From: Chloroflexota bacterium
GTDB lineage: Bacteria > Chloroflexota > Anaerolineae > Anaerolineales > Anaerolineaceae
Direction of reading: 5' to 3'
DNA length: 6,736 nucleotides
Assembly: GCA_021796375.1 (NCBI GenBank)
Contig: JAJYJF010000125.1
Span: 1 to 6,736, forward strand
Under the pieces are notes generated by a model. It saw nothing but the letters and a program-made list of their open reading frames with translations, did not search any database and was not told the DNA's origin. Position 1 is the first letter of the stretch, and each line of letters starts with the position of its first letter. The position numbers and the translations under genes were made by a program. This document shows positions 1-5,589 of this stretch, piece by piece.

Positions 1-1
1 T

Positions 2-1879
2 CAGCGCATCCTGCCGCAAGGCGTGACCGTCAGCCCGGTAGCCGCCCGCCAGGGGACCATCGACCAGATGACGGCTGCCTTCCGGACCAACCTGACGGCC
101 CTCAGCCTGCTGGCGCTGGTGGTCGGCCTCTTCCTGATCTATAACAGCATCACCTTCTCGGTCGTCCAGCGCCGGCCGCTGTTTGGGACGCTGCGCAGCC
201 TGGGGGTGACCCGGCGCGAGATCCTGCGCATGGTAGAGCTCGAGGCGCTGGCGGTGGGTGTGTTGGGGGCGACTGCCGGGGTGGGGCTGGGGCTTCTCCT
301 GGGCCAGGGCACGGTGCGGATGGTTTCGCAGACGATCACCGACCTCTATTTTACGAGCACCGTCCGCGATGTCGGCATCCCGGCGGCCAGCCTGATAAAA
401 GGCTGGGCTTTGGGGGTGATCGCCACACTGGGCACCGCCCTGCCGGCCGCGTGGGAGGCGGCTAGCATCCCACCGCGGGCGGCGCTTTCGCGGTCGGGGT
501 TGGAGAGCAAGTCGCGCCGGTCGGTTTACCTCGCGGCGACCGCCGGTCTAGGGCTGATTGGCCTGGGAGCAGGCATGTTCGCGGTCTCGGGTCGCAGTCT
601 TACGGTTGGCTTCACCGGCACTTTTGCTGTGATCGTGGGGTTCGCCCTTTTCTCGGCGCTGGTGATGCTGGTTTTCACCCGCGCCGTCCGCCCCGTCCTT
701 GGCCGCGCCTTCGGGATGCTCGGCCGGATGGCGCCGCAAAATCTTTCGAACTCCCTGAGCCGGACTTCCGTGGCGGTGGCTTCGCTGATGATCGCGGTGG
801 CTGTCACCATCGGGGTCAGCCTGATGATTGGGAGCTTCCGCTATACCGTGGAAGCCTGGCTTGCCGAGACCCTGCAAGGGGATATTTACATCTCCGCACC
901 GGGGTTCAGCTCGGCGACGGCCGCCGCGGTCATCGACCCGGCTTTGATCCGGCGGGTGGCCGGCACGGCCGGGGTCGCGGCGGTTGAGCGGCTGCGGGTC
1001 GCGAACGCCGCCAGCCCGCGCGGCTCGGTGAAGATCTCGGCGACCGATGACCCGAACATCGGCAGGGAGCGCCTGTTCCTGCCCCGCTCGGGCGCGCCGG
1101 GAGACGCCTGGGGGGCGCTTGAAAGGGGCGCCGTGCTCGTCTCGGAGCCGCTGGCAAACCGGCTGGGGATCCCGGCGAGCGGGGGCCGGCTGGCGCTGGA
1201 TACCCCCCAGGGCGAGCGGGATTTTCCGGTCGCCGGCGTTTTCTACGATTACTCCTCCAGCCAGGGAGACGCGGTGATGGCTCTGGATGTCTACCGCAAG
1301 ATCTGGCAGGACGGCGCTGTCACCGCCCTGACCCTGCGGGTCAGCCCGGGGAGCCAGCCCGACGGGGTGGTCCGAGTAATCCAGGACGAGCTCTCGGCGG
1401 TCCCGGCCAGCCAGCAGCTCATCGTGCGCTCCAACCGGTCGCTGCGGAACGAGGTGATGCGCGTGTTCGATCGCACCTTTGCCATCACGGGCGCGCTGAA
1501 CATTCTGGCGACGGTGGTGGCGTTTATCGGCGTGCTCTCCGCGCTGATGCTGCTGCAGCTCGAGAAGCAGCGCGAGGTGGGCATCCTGCGCGCGATCGGC
1601 CTCTCCGGCCGGCAGCTGTGGGGGCTGGTGATGCTCGAGACCGGATTGATGGGCGCCGCCGCGGGGCTCCTGGCAATGCCGACCGGCTATATCCTCTCTC
1701 TCATCCTGGTCTACATCATCAACCTCCGCTCCTTCGGCTGGACGCTGCAGATGGCGGTTGGACCGTGGCCATTTGTAGAAGCTCTCGGCATCGCAGTCGC
1801 CGCGGCGCTCCTGGCCGGGATTTATCCGGCCATGCGAGAAGGGCGCATGGCCGCCGCGGACGCTATCCGTTACGAATGA
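2..1879 (+). CDS. FtsX/MacB-type ABC transporter permease, 3' part (5' end outside window)
   Basis: The reading frame is open from base 2, so the gene starts left of the window; the GTG at 23 is internal. About 625 residues are visible. They show the duplicated layout of large FtsX-family permeases. A first FtsX domain (bases about 90-480) has a membrane segment, a cytoplasmic segment with RSLGVTRREILRMVELEAL, and further membrane segments. Two more hydrophobic spans follow (about 530-690), then a span at about 770-840. A MacB-like extracytoplasmic domain covers about 850-1460, and a second FtsX domain about 1480-1879, with the family-typical EVGILRAIGLSGRQLWGLVMLE. Such permeases work with a LolD/MacB-type ATPase, using ATP to drive export or extraction of lipids, lipoproteins or peptides at the membrane; they do not usually form an import channel. 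The ATPase is not in view and is expected upstream. The TGA overlaps the ATG of the AttH-like gene, which indicates one operon. The family call is firm; the substrate is unknown. Confidence 0.93.
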   Translation, partial: QRILPQGVTVSPVAARQGTIDQMTAAFRTNLTALSLLALVVGLFLIYNSITFSVVQRRPLFGTLRSLGVTRREILRMVELEALAVGVLGATAGVGLGLLLGQGTVRMVSQTITDLYFTSTVRDVGIPAASLIKGWALGVIATLGTALPAAWEAASIPPRAALSRSGLESKSRRSVYLAATAGLGLIGLGAGMFAVSGRSLTVGFTGTFAVIVGFALFSALVMLVFTRAVRPVLGRAFGMLGRMAPQNLSNSLSRTSVAVASLMIAVAVTIGVSLMIGSFRYTVEAWLAETLQGDIYISAPGFSSATAAAVIDPALIRRVAGTAGVAAVERLRVANAASPRGSVKISATDDPNIGRERLFLPRSGAPGDAWGALERGAVLVSEPLANRLGIPASGGRLALDTPQGERDFPVAGVFYDYSSSQGDAVMALDVYRKIWQDGAVTALTLRVSPGSQPDGVVRVIQDELSAVPASQQLIVRSNRSLRNEVMRVFDRTFAITGALNILATVVAFIGVLSALMLLQLEKQREVGILRAIGLSGRQLWGLVMLETGLMGAAAGLLAMPTGYILSLILVYIINLRSFGWTLQMAVGPWPFVEALGIAVAAALLAGIYPAMREGRMAAADAIRYE

Positions 1880-3048
1880 ACCGGTCAAAGATTGCCATCC
1901 GCGCCGCGGTTATCCTCGCCCTGCTCGCCATCGCCGGCGGCGCCTGGTGGGCGCTGCAGCCGGCTGAAACCAGACCGGTCTCGGCCCAAGTGAGCGACCC
2001 CCAACCGGCAGTCATCGCCGGTTTCGCGCGAGCGGATGGCCCCCGCCCCCTGACCTTCCCGGCAGATCTCGGCGCCCACCCGGACTTCCAGACCGAGTGG
2101 TGGTACTACACCGGCAACCTGGACGCCAAAGACGGCCGCCACTTTGGCTTCCAGCTGACGATCTTCCGGCGCGCGCTCCTGCCCCCCGGGAAGGTCACCC
2201 CGCGCGCATCGGATTGGACCGCTGACCAGGTTTACCTGGCGCAATTCGCGTTGACCGACGTAAACTCGAACCGCTTCACCTCTTATGAACGGTACGAGCG
2301 CGGCGGCGCCGGCCTGGCTGGAGCCCAGGTGGACCCCAGGCTGCGGGTCTGGCTGGATGATTGGACGATTGTCCAGACCGGGGCGAATTCTTTCCGGCTG
2401 CGCGCCGCTCAGGCGGGGATTGGGATCGATCTGACGCTGAACGACCTGCAGGGAACGGTCCTCGAGGGGGACCGCGGGTACAGCCGCAAGGGACCTGCGC
2501 CTGGCAATGCCTCATATTATTTCAGCCAGCCGCGCCTGGCCACCAGCGGAACCGTCACCGTGGATGGAAAAGCGACCCCGGCAACTGGCCTGACCTGGAT
2601 GGACCACGAGTTCTCGACCAGCGAGCTGCCCGCCGGCATCGCCGGCTGGGACTGGTTCGCCCTCCAGCTTTCGGACGGCTCAGACCTGATGGTGTACCGG
2701 CTTCGGCGGCAGGACGGCACGGCCGACCCATACTCGAGCGGCATGCTGATCGCGGCGGATGGCTCGGCGCACCCGCTCTCCCTGGCGGATTTCTCCATCG
2801 ACGCGCAGGCCACCTGGACGAGCGCCTATTCGAAGGCGAAATATCCATCCCGCTGGCGGATCCGCGTGCCTTCCGTTGGCCTGAGCCTGGAGGTAACTCC
2901 GTGGATCAGCGACCAGGAGCATCACCTCTCGACGGTTTACTGGGAAGGGGCGGTAAAATTCCAGGGGACGGCCGCCGGAAAGCCCGTCAGCGGGAACGGG
3001 TACGTGGAGCTGACCGGCTACGCCGGGTCGTTGGGAGGCCGTTTTTGA
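1876..3048 (+). CDS. AttH/CrtC-like lipocalin-fold protein with N-terminal membrane anchor
   Basis: This 390-residue protein starts at the ATG that overlaps the permease stop (ATGA). There is no convincing Shine-Dalgarno, so translational coupling is likely. Residues 7-28 form a hydrophobic signal or anchor segment; no lipobox cysteine is seen, so it is probably a membrane-tethered or secreted protein rather than a lipoprotein. The body is a two-part beta-rich fold of the AttH / hydroxyneurosporene-synthase (CrtC) type. Hallmarks are EWWYYTGNL (74-82) followed by FGFQLTIFRR (90-99), WMDHEFS (241-247), GWDWFALQLSDGSDLMVYRL (257-276), YWEGAV (355-360) and GYVELTGYA (375-383). CrtC hydrates carotenoids, but AttH-type relatives usually sit beside ABC permeases, as here, and their activity is not well defined. 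I infer an extracytoplasmic partner that handles a hydrophobic substrate for the transporter. Carotenoid hydratase activity is possible but is not supported by any carotenoid gene in view. Confidence 0.88.
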   Translation: MNRSKIAIRAAVILALLAIAGGAWWALQPAETRPVSAQVSDPQPAVIAGFARADGPRPLTFPADLGAHPDFQTEWWYYTGNLDAKDGRHFGFQLTIFRRALLPPGKVTPRASDWTADQVYLAQFALTDVNSNRFTSYERYERGGAGLAGAQVDPRLRVWLDDWTIVQTGANSFRLRAAQAGIGIDLTLNDLQGTVLEGDRGYSRKGPAPGNASYYFSQPRLATSGTVTVDGKATPATGLTWMDHEFSTSELPAGIAGWDWFALQLSDGSDLMVYRLRRQDGTADPYSSGMLIAADGSAHPLSLADFSIDAQATWTSAYSKAKYPSRWRIRVPSVGLSLEVTPWISDQEHHLSTVYWEGAVKFQGTAAGKPVSGNGYVELTGYAGSLGGRF

Positions 3049-3080
3049 CAGATTCAACCCTTCAAGGGAGATTGCCCGGA

Positions 3081-4112
3081 ATGGGCTTTGCGCAGGGTGT
3101 CCTCGACCAGAGTGCAGCGAAGGCGGATGGAGCGCCCGCCGCGTTCCATGTTGGCCGTCTGCCCGTTCACGGGGACCTGATCCTCGCCCCGATGGACGGG
3201 GTGAGCGACCTGCCTTTCCGGGCGCTCGCCCGCCAGCTGGGCTCGGCGATGAGCTATACCGGATTCGCCAACGCGATCGAAATCCTGAACGGCTCCGCGC
3301 GCGTCGGGCCGGTTTTGGCTTACGAGGAGTTCGAGCGTCCGGTAGTTTTTCAGCTGTTCGACGACGACCCCGGCCGGCTGCTCCAGGCGGCTCTGAAGGT
3401 GCGCGAGCGCAACCCGGATATCATCGACATCAATATGGGCTGTTCGGCAAAAACCGTCGCCGGCAGGGGCGCCGGGGCGGGGCTGCTGGTCGAGCCGAAA
3501 AAAATCGGCCAGATCTTCGCCGCGCTGAGCCGCGCGCTGGATATCCCCGTCACCGGGAAGATCCGCCTGGGCTGGGACGACGAGAGCCGGAACTATCTCG
3601 AGGTTGCCCGCACGATCGAAGAGAACGGGGGGGCGCTGGTGGCCGTCCACGGGCGGACAAAAAAGCAGGGCTACACCGGCCGCGCGGACTGGGACGCGAT
3701 CGCCGAGGTCAAGGCCGCGGTCTCGATCCCGGTGATCGGCAACGGCGATGTGCGCAGTGTGGCGGATATCGACGCCATGAAGGAGCATACGCGCGTGGAC
3801 GGGGTCATGATCGGGCGGGGCGCCATGGAGAACCCGTGGCTATTCCAGAGGCTGGACCGCCGTCAGGTGCCGGAGGAGATCGTTTACGCGGCGATCGAGC
3901 GGCAGCTCGCGCACAGCCTGCGCTTTTACGGCGCCGGCCGGGGCTTGATTTTATTCCGCAAATTCGCCTCACGCTATCTCGCGGCTTACGATATGGAAAA
4001 AAGCCAGCGCGACGCGCTGCTGACCTGCGAAGACCCGCCGGCGTTCCTCCGCCGGGTAGGGGAGCTGCTCGCGGAGCACCCTGCTTTCCTCGAGCCCCGA
4101 GCATCCGGGTGA
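3081..4112 (+). CDS. tRNA-dihydrouridine synthase family protein (DUS, FMN-dependent)
   Basis: This 343-residue TIM-barrel flavoenzyme would reduce uridine to dihydrouridine in tRNA using FMN and NAD(P)H. Visible motifs in order: LAPMDGVSDLPFRALARQLG (35-54) at the barrel start; NMGCSAKTVAGRGAGAGLL (118-136) with Cys121 at the position of the catalytic cysteine; TGKIRLGWD (158-166) with Lys160; VHGRTKKQGYTG (189-200) with His190; IGNGDV (219-224); and GRGAMENPWLF (245-255) for the flavin phosphate. A helical C-terminal domain follows. The ATG at 3081 is chosen because AAGGGAG lies 10 bases upstream (3064-3070); the open frame continues further 5' but overlaps the upstream gene. About 20 residues precede the usual family start, so a later non-ATG start cannot be excluded. 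Oddities: Gly61 (SYTGF) where most Dus proteins carry Glu (TEM/SEM), and Ser after the catalytic Cys where Pro is common. The gene lies 32 bases after the AttH-like gene with no visible promoter between them, so it may share that transcript. Confidence 0.93.
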   Translation: MGFAQGVLDQSAAKADGAPAAFHVGRLPVHGDLILAPMDGVSDLPFRALARQLGSAMSYTGFANAIEILNGSARVGPVLAYEEFERPVVFQLFDDDPGRLLQAALKVRERNPDIIDINMGCSAKTVAGRGAGAGLLVEPKKIGQIFAALSRALDIPVTGKIRLGWDDESRNYLEVARTIEENGGALVAVHGRTKKQGYTGRADWDAIAEVKAAVSIPVIGNGDVRSVADIDAMKEHTRVDGVMIGRGAMENPWLFQRLDRRQVPEEIVYAAIERQLAHSLRFYGAGRGLILFRKFASRYLAAYDMEKSQRDALLTCEDPPAFLRRVGELLAEHPAFLEPRASG

Positions 4113-4150
4113 AACCTATCCGGGGTACGGAAACCGATCCACAATTCGAG

Positions 4151-4179
4151 TTGACAAGCGTGCTGAAACTGTTTATCAT
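4151..4179 (+). promoter_or_regulatory. Sigma-70-type promoter for the 65-residue protein gene
   Basis: A perfect -35 box TTGACA (4151-4156) is followed after exactly 17 bases by TATCAT (4174-4179), a 5-of-6 match to the -10 consensus. Transcription should start near 4186, giving a leader of about 60 bases before the ATG at 4246. It stands in the gap after the Dus gene and makes the next gene an independent unit. Confidence 0.8.
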
Positions 4180-4231
4180 GAGTCAGGAAAGGCAGTTCTG
4201 GTAAGAAAGCCCCAGGGGGAGGCACCAGATT

Positions 4232-4237
4232 GGAGAG
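4232..4237 (+). promoter_or_regulatory. Ribosome binding site that decides the start at 4246
   Basis: GGAGAG ends 8 bases before the ATG at 4246 but only 2 bases before the in-frame TTG at 4240, so the ATG is the better start. A second purine-rich block, GGGGGAGG (4215-4222), lies further upstream; it is too far from the ATG but well spaced for a TTG at 4230 in another frame. Confidence 0.65.
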
Positions 4238-4245
4238 TATTGATC

Positions 4246-4443
4246 ATGAATGCTAGCGAGATTTATGATAAATATGCATCCCTGGCTGACCCTGCCGACC
4301 TGATCTACCTGGGCCGCGACACAATCATCGAATCGATCGCCGAGATCGACCCCTCGGAAAACGCCGAGCTGGTCGCCGACGCCATCCTCGAGGTGGCGGA
4401 GGATCTGGTCCGGCTGAACCGGATGATGGGCCAGCGAGCATAG
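4246..4443 (+). CDS. Small acidic hypothetical protein, 65 residues
   Basis: I do not recognise this protein. It is soluble, with no membrane segment or signal peptide, no cysteines or histidines, and no zinc or nucleotide motif. It has 14 Asp/Glu against 5 Lys/Arg, so it is strongly acidic. The sequence suggests three helices: residues 1-14, 16-34 (PADLIYLGRDTIIESIAEI) and 37-60 (SENAELVADAILEVAEDLVR), the last one amphipathic, which would suit a small helical bundle or a binding partner. It has its own near-consensus promoter, a good ribosome binding site and an intrinsic terminator 52 bases after the stop, so it is a complete single-gene unit and probably well expressed. That organisation, together with codon use like its neighbours, argues that it is a real gene. 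A role as a regulator or protein partner is only a guess. Confidence 0.8.
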   Translation: MNASEIYDKYASLADPADLIYLGRDTIIESIAEIDPSENAELVADAILEVAEDLVRLNRMMGQRA

Positions 4444-4494
4444 CGGATTCTCCCAGCGGTTTTCCAGCCCGAAGGTTTTTGGAACAGCGGCCTT

Positions 4495-4528
4495 AACCCG
4501 CGCGCAGATGGCGGCGCGGGTTATTTTA
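4495..4528 (+). terminator. Intrinsic terminator after the 65-residue protein gene
   Basis: A perfect 9-bp stem, AACCCGCGC (4495-4503) with GCGCGGGTT (4514-4522), encloses a 10-base loop. It is followed by a T-rich tail ATTTTAT. It separates the acidic-protein unit from the next promoter at 4582. Confidence 0.85.
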
Positions 4529-4581
4529 TCTTCACCGGATCAGCTTCCCCGCTCGTCGAAAAAGAAATCTTGAATTCATGC

Positions 4582-4609
4582 TTGACTTTTCGGCGCGGCG
4601 AGAGATAAT
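4582..4609 (+). promoter_or_regulatory. Sigma-70-type promoter for the 32-residue membrane peptide gene
   Basis: TTGACT (4582-4587) is a 5-of-6 -35 box, followed after 16 bases by GATAAT (4604-4609), a 5-of-6 -10 box. The expected start is near 4616, giving a leader of about 56 bases before the ATG at 4672. The local AT-richness (4600-4645) contrasts with the GC-rich surroundings. Confidence 0.7.
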
Positions 4610-4628
4610 CTATAGCGATAATTTGAAC

Positions 4629-4645
4629 ATCGAAGTATTTTCGAT
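4629..4645. repeat. Inverted repeat ATCGAA-N5-TTCGAT in the leader
   Basis: A perfect 6-bp inverted repeat with a 5-base spacer lies about 20 bases downstream of the -10 box and 27 bases before the ATG of the small peptide gene. It could be an operator for a dimeric repressor or a small leader hairpin; the sequence does not decide between these. Confidence 0.45.
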
Positions 4646-4671
4646 TTGCCCAGCAAAGAAGGAGAGCCAAC

Positions 4672-4770
4672 ATGGTAGGAGCGGTCGTCGGTCTCGTCTT
4701 GGTTGCGCTCGTTGCTCTTGGAATTTGGGCTACCAATCACAATTCGGCTGAGAGCGGAAACAAAAAATAA
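4672..4770 (+). CDS. Small single-span membrane peptide, 32 residues
   Basis: This very short gene reads ATG to TAA in 33 codons. AAGGAG (4659-4664) lies 7 bases before the ATG, and a good promoter lies upstream at 4582-4609. Residues 2-20 are a continuous hydrophobic span (VGAVVGLVLVALVALGIWA). A polar tail (residues 21-32) ends in Gly-Asn-Lys-Lys. The single Trp at position 19 sits near the membrane boundary and the basic residues are at the C terminus. I recognise no family. By form it could be a regulatory membrane microprotein, a small subunit of a membrane complex, or a toxin-like peptide; nothing around it settles which. The promoter, ribosome site and clean hydrophobic-then-polar design support it as a real gene. 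The 64-residue membrane protein gene follows 188 bases later on the same strand. Confidence 0.7.
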   Translation: MVGAVVGLVLVALVALGIWATNHNSAESGNKK

Positions 4771-4806
4771 GCGCTGTTTGAAAAAACGGGCAATCCGCGG
4801 CAGGCG

Positions 4807-4826
4807 TGGTCCAGGGATCTGGACCA
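4807..4826 (+). other. Stem-loop in the leader of the 64-residue membrane protein gene
   Basis: TGGTCCAG (4807-4814) pairs perfectly with CTGGACCA (4819-4826) around the tetraloop GGAT. No T-run follows, so it is not a typical intrinsic terminator. It lies between the two small membrane protein genes. Further on, CCCCC (within 4843-4848) could pair with GGGGG (4861-4865). The 188-base gap from 4771 to 4958 contains no obvious promoter, so these structures are probably part of a transcript that reads through from the peptide gene. They may slow or process that transcript. Confidence 0.5.
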
Positions 4827-4958
4827 GCGCGGGTATGAGTGTCCCCCCTCCAGGAAACGCGGGGGAAACTAGCCTTGCCGGGCCTGAGGCGCGGTCCGTT
4901 TCTGCCGGCGGACAGCCAGGGCACCTTTCTAAAACACGCGGATGACAGAGGTGTGAGG

Positions 4959-5153
4959 ATGAATAAAAATCTTGCTGTCGCTTTAATCATCGTGGGTGTG
5001 CTGATCGTGGTAGCGGTGCTGCTGGCGGCGCCCCTGCACCTGGCCAGCGCCGGGTTTGGCACCCATAAAATTCTGGGTCTGGTAGTGGGAATCGTGGTGC
5101 TGCTGGCTGGTTTGATTGGCACGTTCTCCGGGCGAAGCACGAAGACCAGCTGA
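4959..5153 (+). CDS. Small two-span membrane protein, 64 residues
   Basis: The ATG at 4959 is chosen because AGAGG (4947-4951) sits 7 bases upstream; the open frame extends further left, but that part is a Gly/Pro/Arg-rich non-protein-like stretch. The product has two hydrophobic spans, residues 5-24 (LAVALIIVGVLIVVAVLLAA) and 38-56 (ILGLVVGIVVLLAGLIGTF). They are joined by a short loop with two His residues and followed by a small polar tail, SGRSTKTS. Lys3 before the first span and Arg59/Lys62 after the second suggest both ends are in the cytoplasm. I do not recognise the family; small uncharacterised two-span proteins are common in bacteria and holin-like shape alone proves nothing. It follows the 32-residue peptide gene and may be read from the same promoter. 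Confidence 0.72.
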   Translation: MNKNLAVALIIVGVLIVVAVLLAAPLHLASAGFGTHKILGLVVGIVVLLAGLIGTFSGRSTKTS

Positions 5154-5385
5154 TTCAACGGCTTTGATCCCGGGCCGACTGCCAGCGGGTGATTCTTCTT
5201 CGAGTGGCCGCTGCCCTTTGAACACGCGCTGATCTATCCAGGCCGGGATGCGGTTCGGGGGAGTCGGATCCTCCGGCGGCACGTCCGGTGTGCCGGGACA
5301 ATTCAGATGTGTCTTCCGGGGGCAAGCAGACGGAAAAGGCCGTACAGCCTTCAGGCTTTCCGGCCTGTTCCCGCGATCGGGAACC
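5154..5385. other. Non-coding stretch with consecutive hairpins
   Basis: No convincing gene lies in this stretch. It carries several stem-loops: CGGCAC (5277-5282) with GTGCCG (5290-5295) around a 7-base loop; CGGAAA (5331-5336) with TTTCCG (5357-5362), which competes with AGGCC (5337-5341) pairing with GGCCT (5362-5366); AGCC (5346-5349) with GGCT (5354-5357); and GTTCCCG (5367-5373) with CGGGAAC (5378-5384), a perfect 7-bp stem with a CGAT tetraloop. The terminator at 5386 follows at once. It may be the structured 3' end of the upstream + strand transcript, or a small RNA. I could not match it to a known RNA family. Confidence 0.45.
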
Positions 5386-5419
5386 AAAAACCACCAAAAT
5401 CCCTGATTTGGTGGTTTTT
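5386..5419. terminator. Strong bidirectional intrinsic terminator
   Basis: AAAAACCACCAAA (5386-5398) pairs perfectly over 13 bp with TTTGGTGGTTTTT (5407-5419) around an 8-base loop. Both strands end in a run of five T, so it can stop + strand transcription from the small membrane protein region and - strand transcription of tRNA-Val, whose 3' end is 25 bases away. Confidence 0.88.
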
Positions 5420-5443
5420 CAGCCCTTTTGCGCCTGAATTTGA

Positions 5444-5517
5444 TGGGCGGAACAGGACTCGAACCTGCGGCCTTCTCTGTGTAAGAGAGATGCTCTAACC
5501 AACTGAGCTATCCGCCC
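5444..5517 (-). tRNA. tRNA-Val (anticodon UAC)
   Basis: The - strand folds into a complete 74-base cloverleaf. The acceptor stem GGGCGGA/TCCGCCC is perfect over 7 bp. The D-arm is GCTC/GAGC with loop AGTTGGTTA. The anticodon stem TCTCT/AGAGA carries loop CTTACAC, so the anticodon is TAC (genomic 5481-5483). The variable loop is AGGCC. The T-arm GCAGG/CCTGT, with one G-U pair, carries loop TTCGAGT. The discriminator base is A, as in valine tRNAs. The 3' CCA is not encoded (genomic sequence continues ATCA), so it must be added by CCA-adding enzyme. UAC reads GUA and GUG and, when modified, other Val codons. Confidence 0.96.
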
Positions 5518-5527
5518 GGCTGCCCAG

Positions 5528-5558
5528 ATTATACCCGAGAAACCCCGTTCAGTGCTAA
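5528..5558 (-). promoter_or_regulatory. Probable promoter of tRNA-Val
   Basis: On the - strand a perfect TATAAT -10 box lies at 5528-5533, placing the start about 4 bases before the mature tRNA 5' end. The best -35 match is TTAGCA (5553-5558) at a long 19-base spacing, so the -35 assignment is weak. The -10 itself is convincing. The region also separates the tRNA from the divergent FAH-family gene. Confidence 0.55.
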
Positions 5559-5589
5559 ACTTATCCGCATCATCAATTAGGAGGCAAGC

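Noticed and set aside
23..25. GTG as the start of the permease gene
   Set aside because: The frame is open to the window edge and the protein would lack its N-terminal membrane segment and domain; it is an internal codon.
548..1888. A 446-codon open frame on the - strand opposite the ABC permease
   Set aside because: Its composition (many His, Arg, Gln, Asp, no domain motif) is typical of the antisense of a GC-rich gene, and the + strand frame shows clear FtsX motifs.
3045..3050. TTGACA before the Dus gene as a -35 box
   Set aside because: No -10 box occurs at suitable spacing before the start codon; it overlaps the previous stop codon by chance.
2361..3080. Upstream extension of the Dus reading frame
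   Set aside because: It lies wholly inside the AttH-like gene in another frame, shows no Dus sequence, and a Shine-Dalgarno precedes the ATG at 3081.
4103..4126. Direct repeat ATCCGGG at the end of the Dus gene
   Set aside because: Only two short copies in GC-rich DNA; not enough for a repeat element or attachment site.
4178..4204. An 8-codon ATG frame after the Dus gene
   Set aside because: Its ATG overlaps the -10 box of the 4151 promoter, so it is not in that transcript, and no ribosome site precedes it.
4703..4945. An 80-codon + strand frame overlapping the 32-residue peptide gene
   Set aside because: It has no ribosome site and an Arg/Gly/Pro-rich composition; the frame of the 32-residue peptide has both promoter and Shine-Dalgarno.
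4771..4958. A known riboswitch (cobalamin, SAM, c-di-GMP, Moco or ydaO type)
   Set aside because: None of the conserved core sequences I know for these classes is present.
5248..5406. A roughly 52-codon ATG frame on the + strand before the tRNA
   Set aside because: No ribosome binding site, Gly/Arg/Ser-rich sequence, and it runs through the hairpins and into the terminator.
5307..5498. A + strand frame containing RNRTRTCGL
   Set aside because: This is the well-known false protein made by translating the antisense strand of a tRNA; it overlaps tRNA-Val.
5444..5517. tRNA-Val as an integration site for a mobile element
   Set aside because: No integrase gene and no repeated tRNA 3' end are visible in the window.
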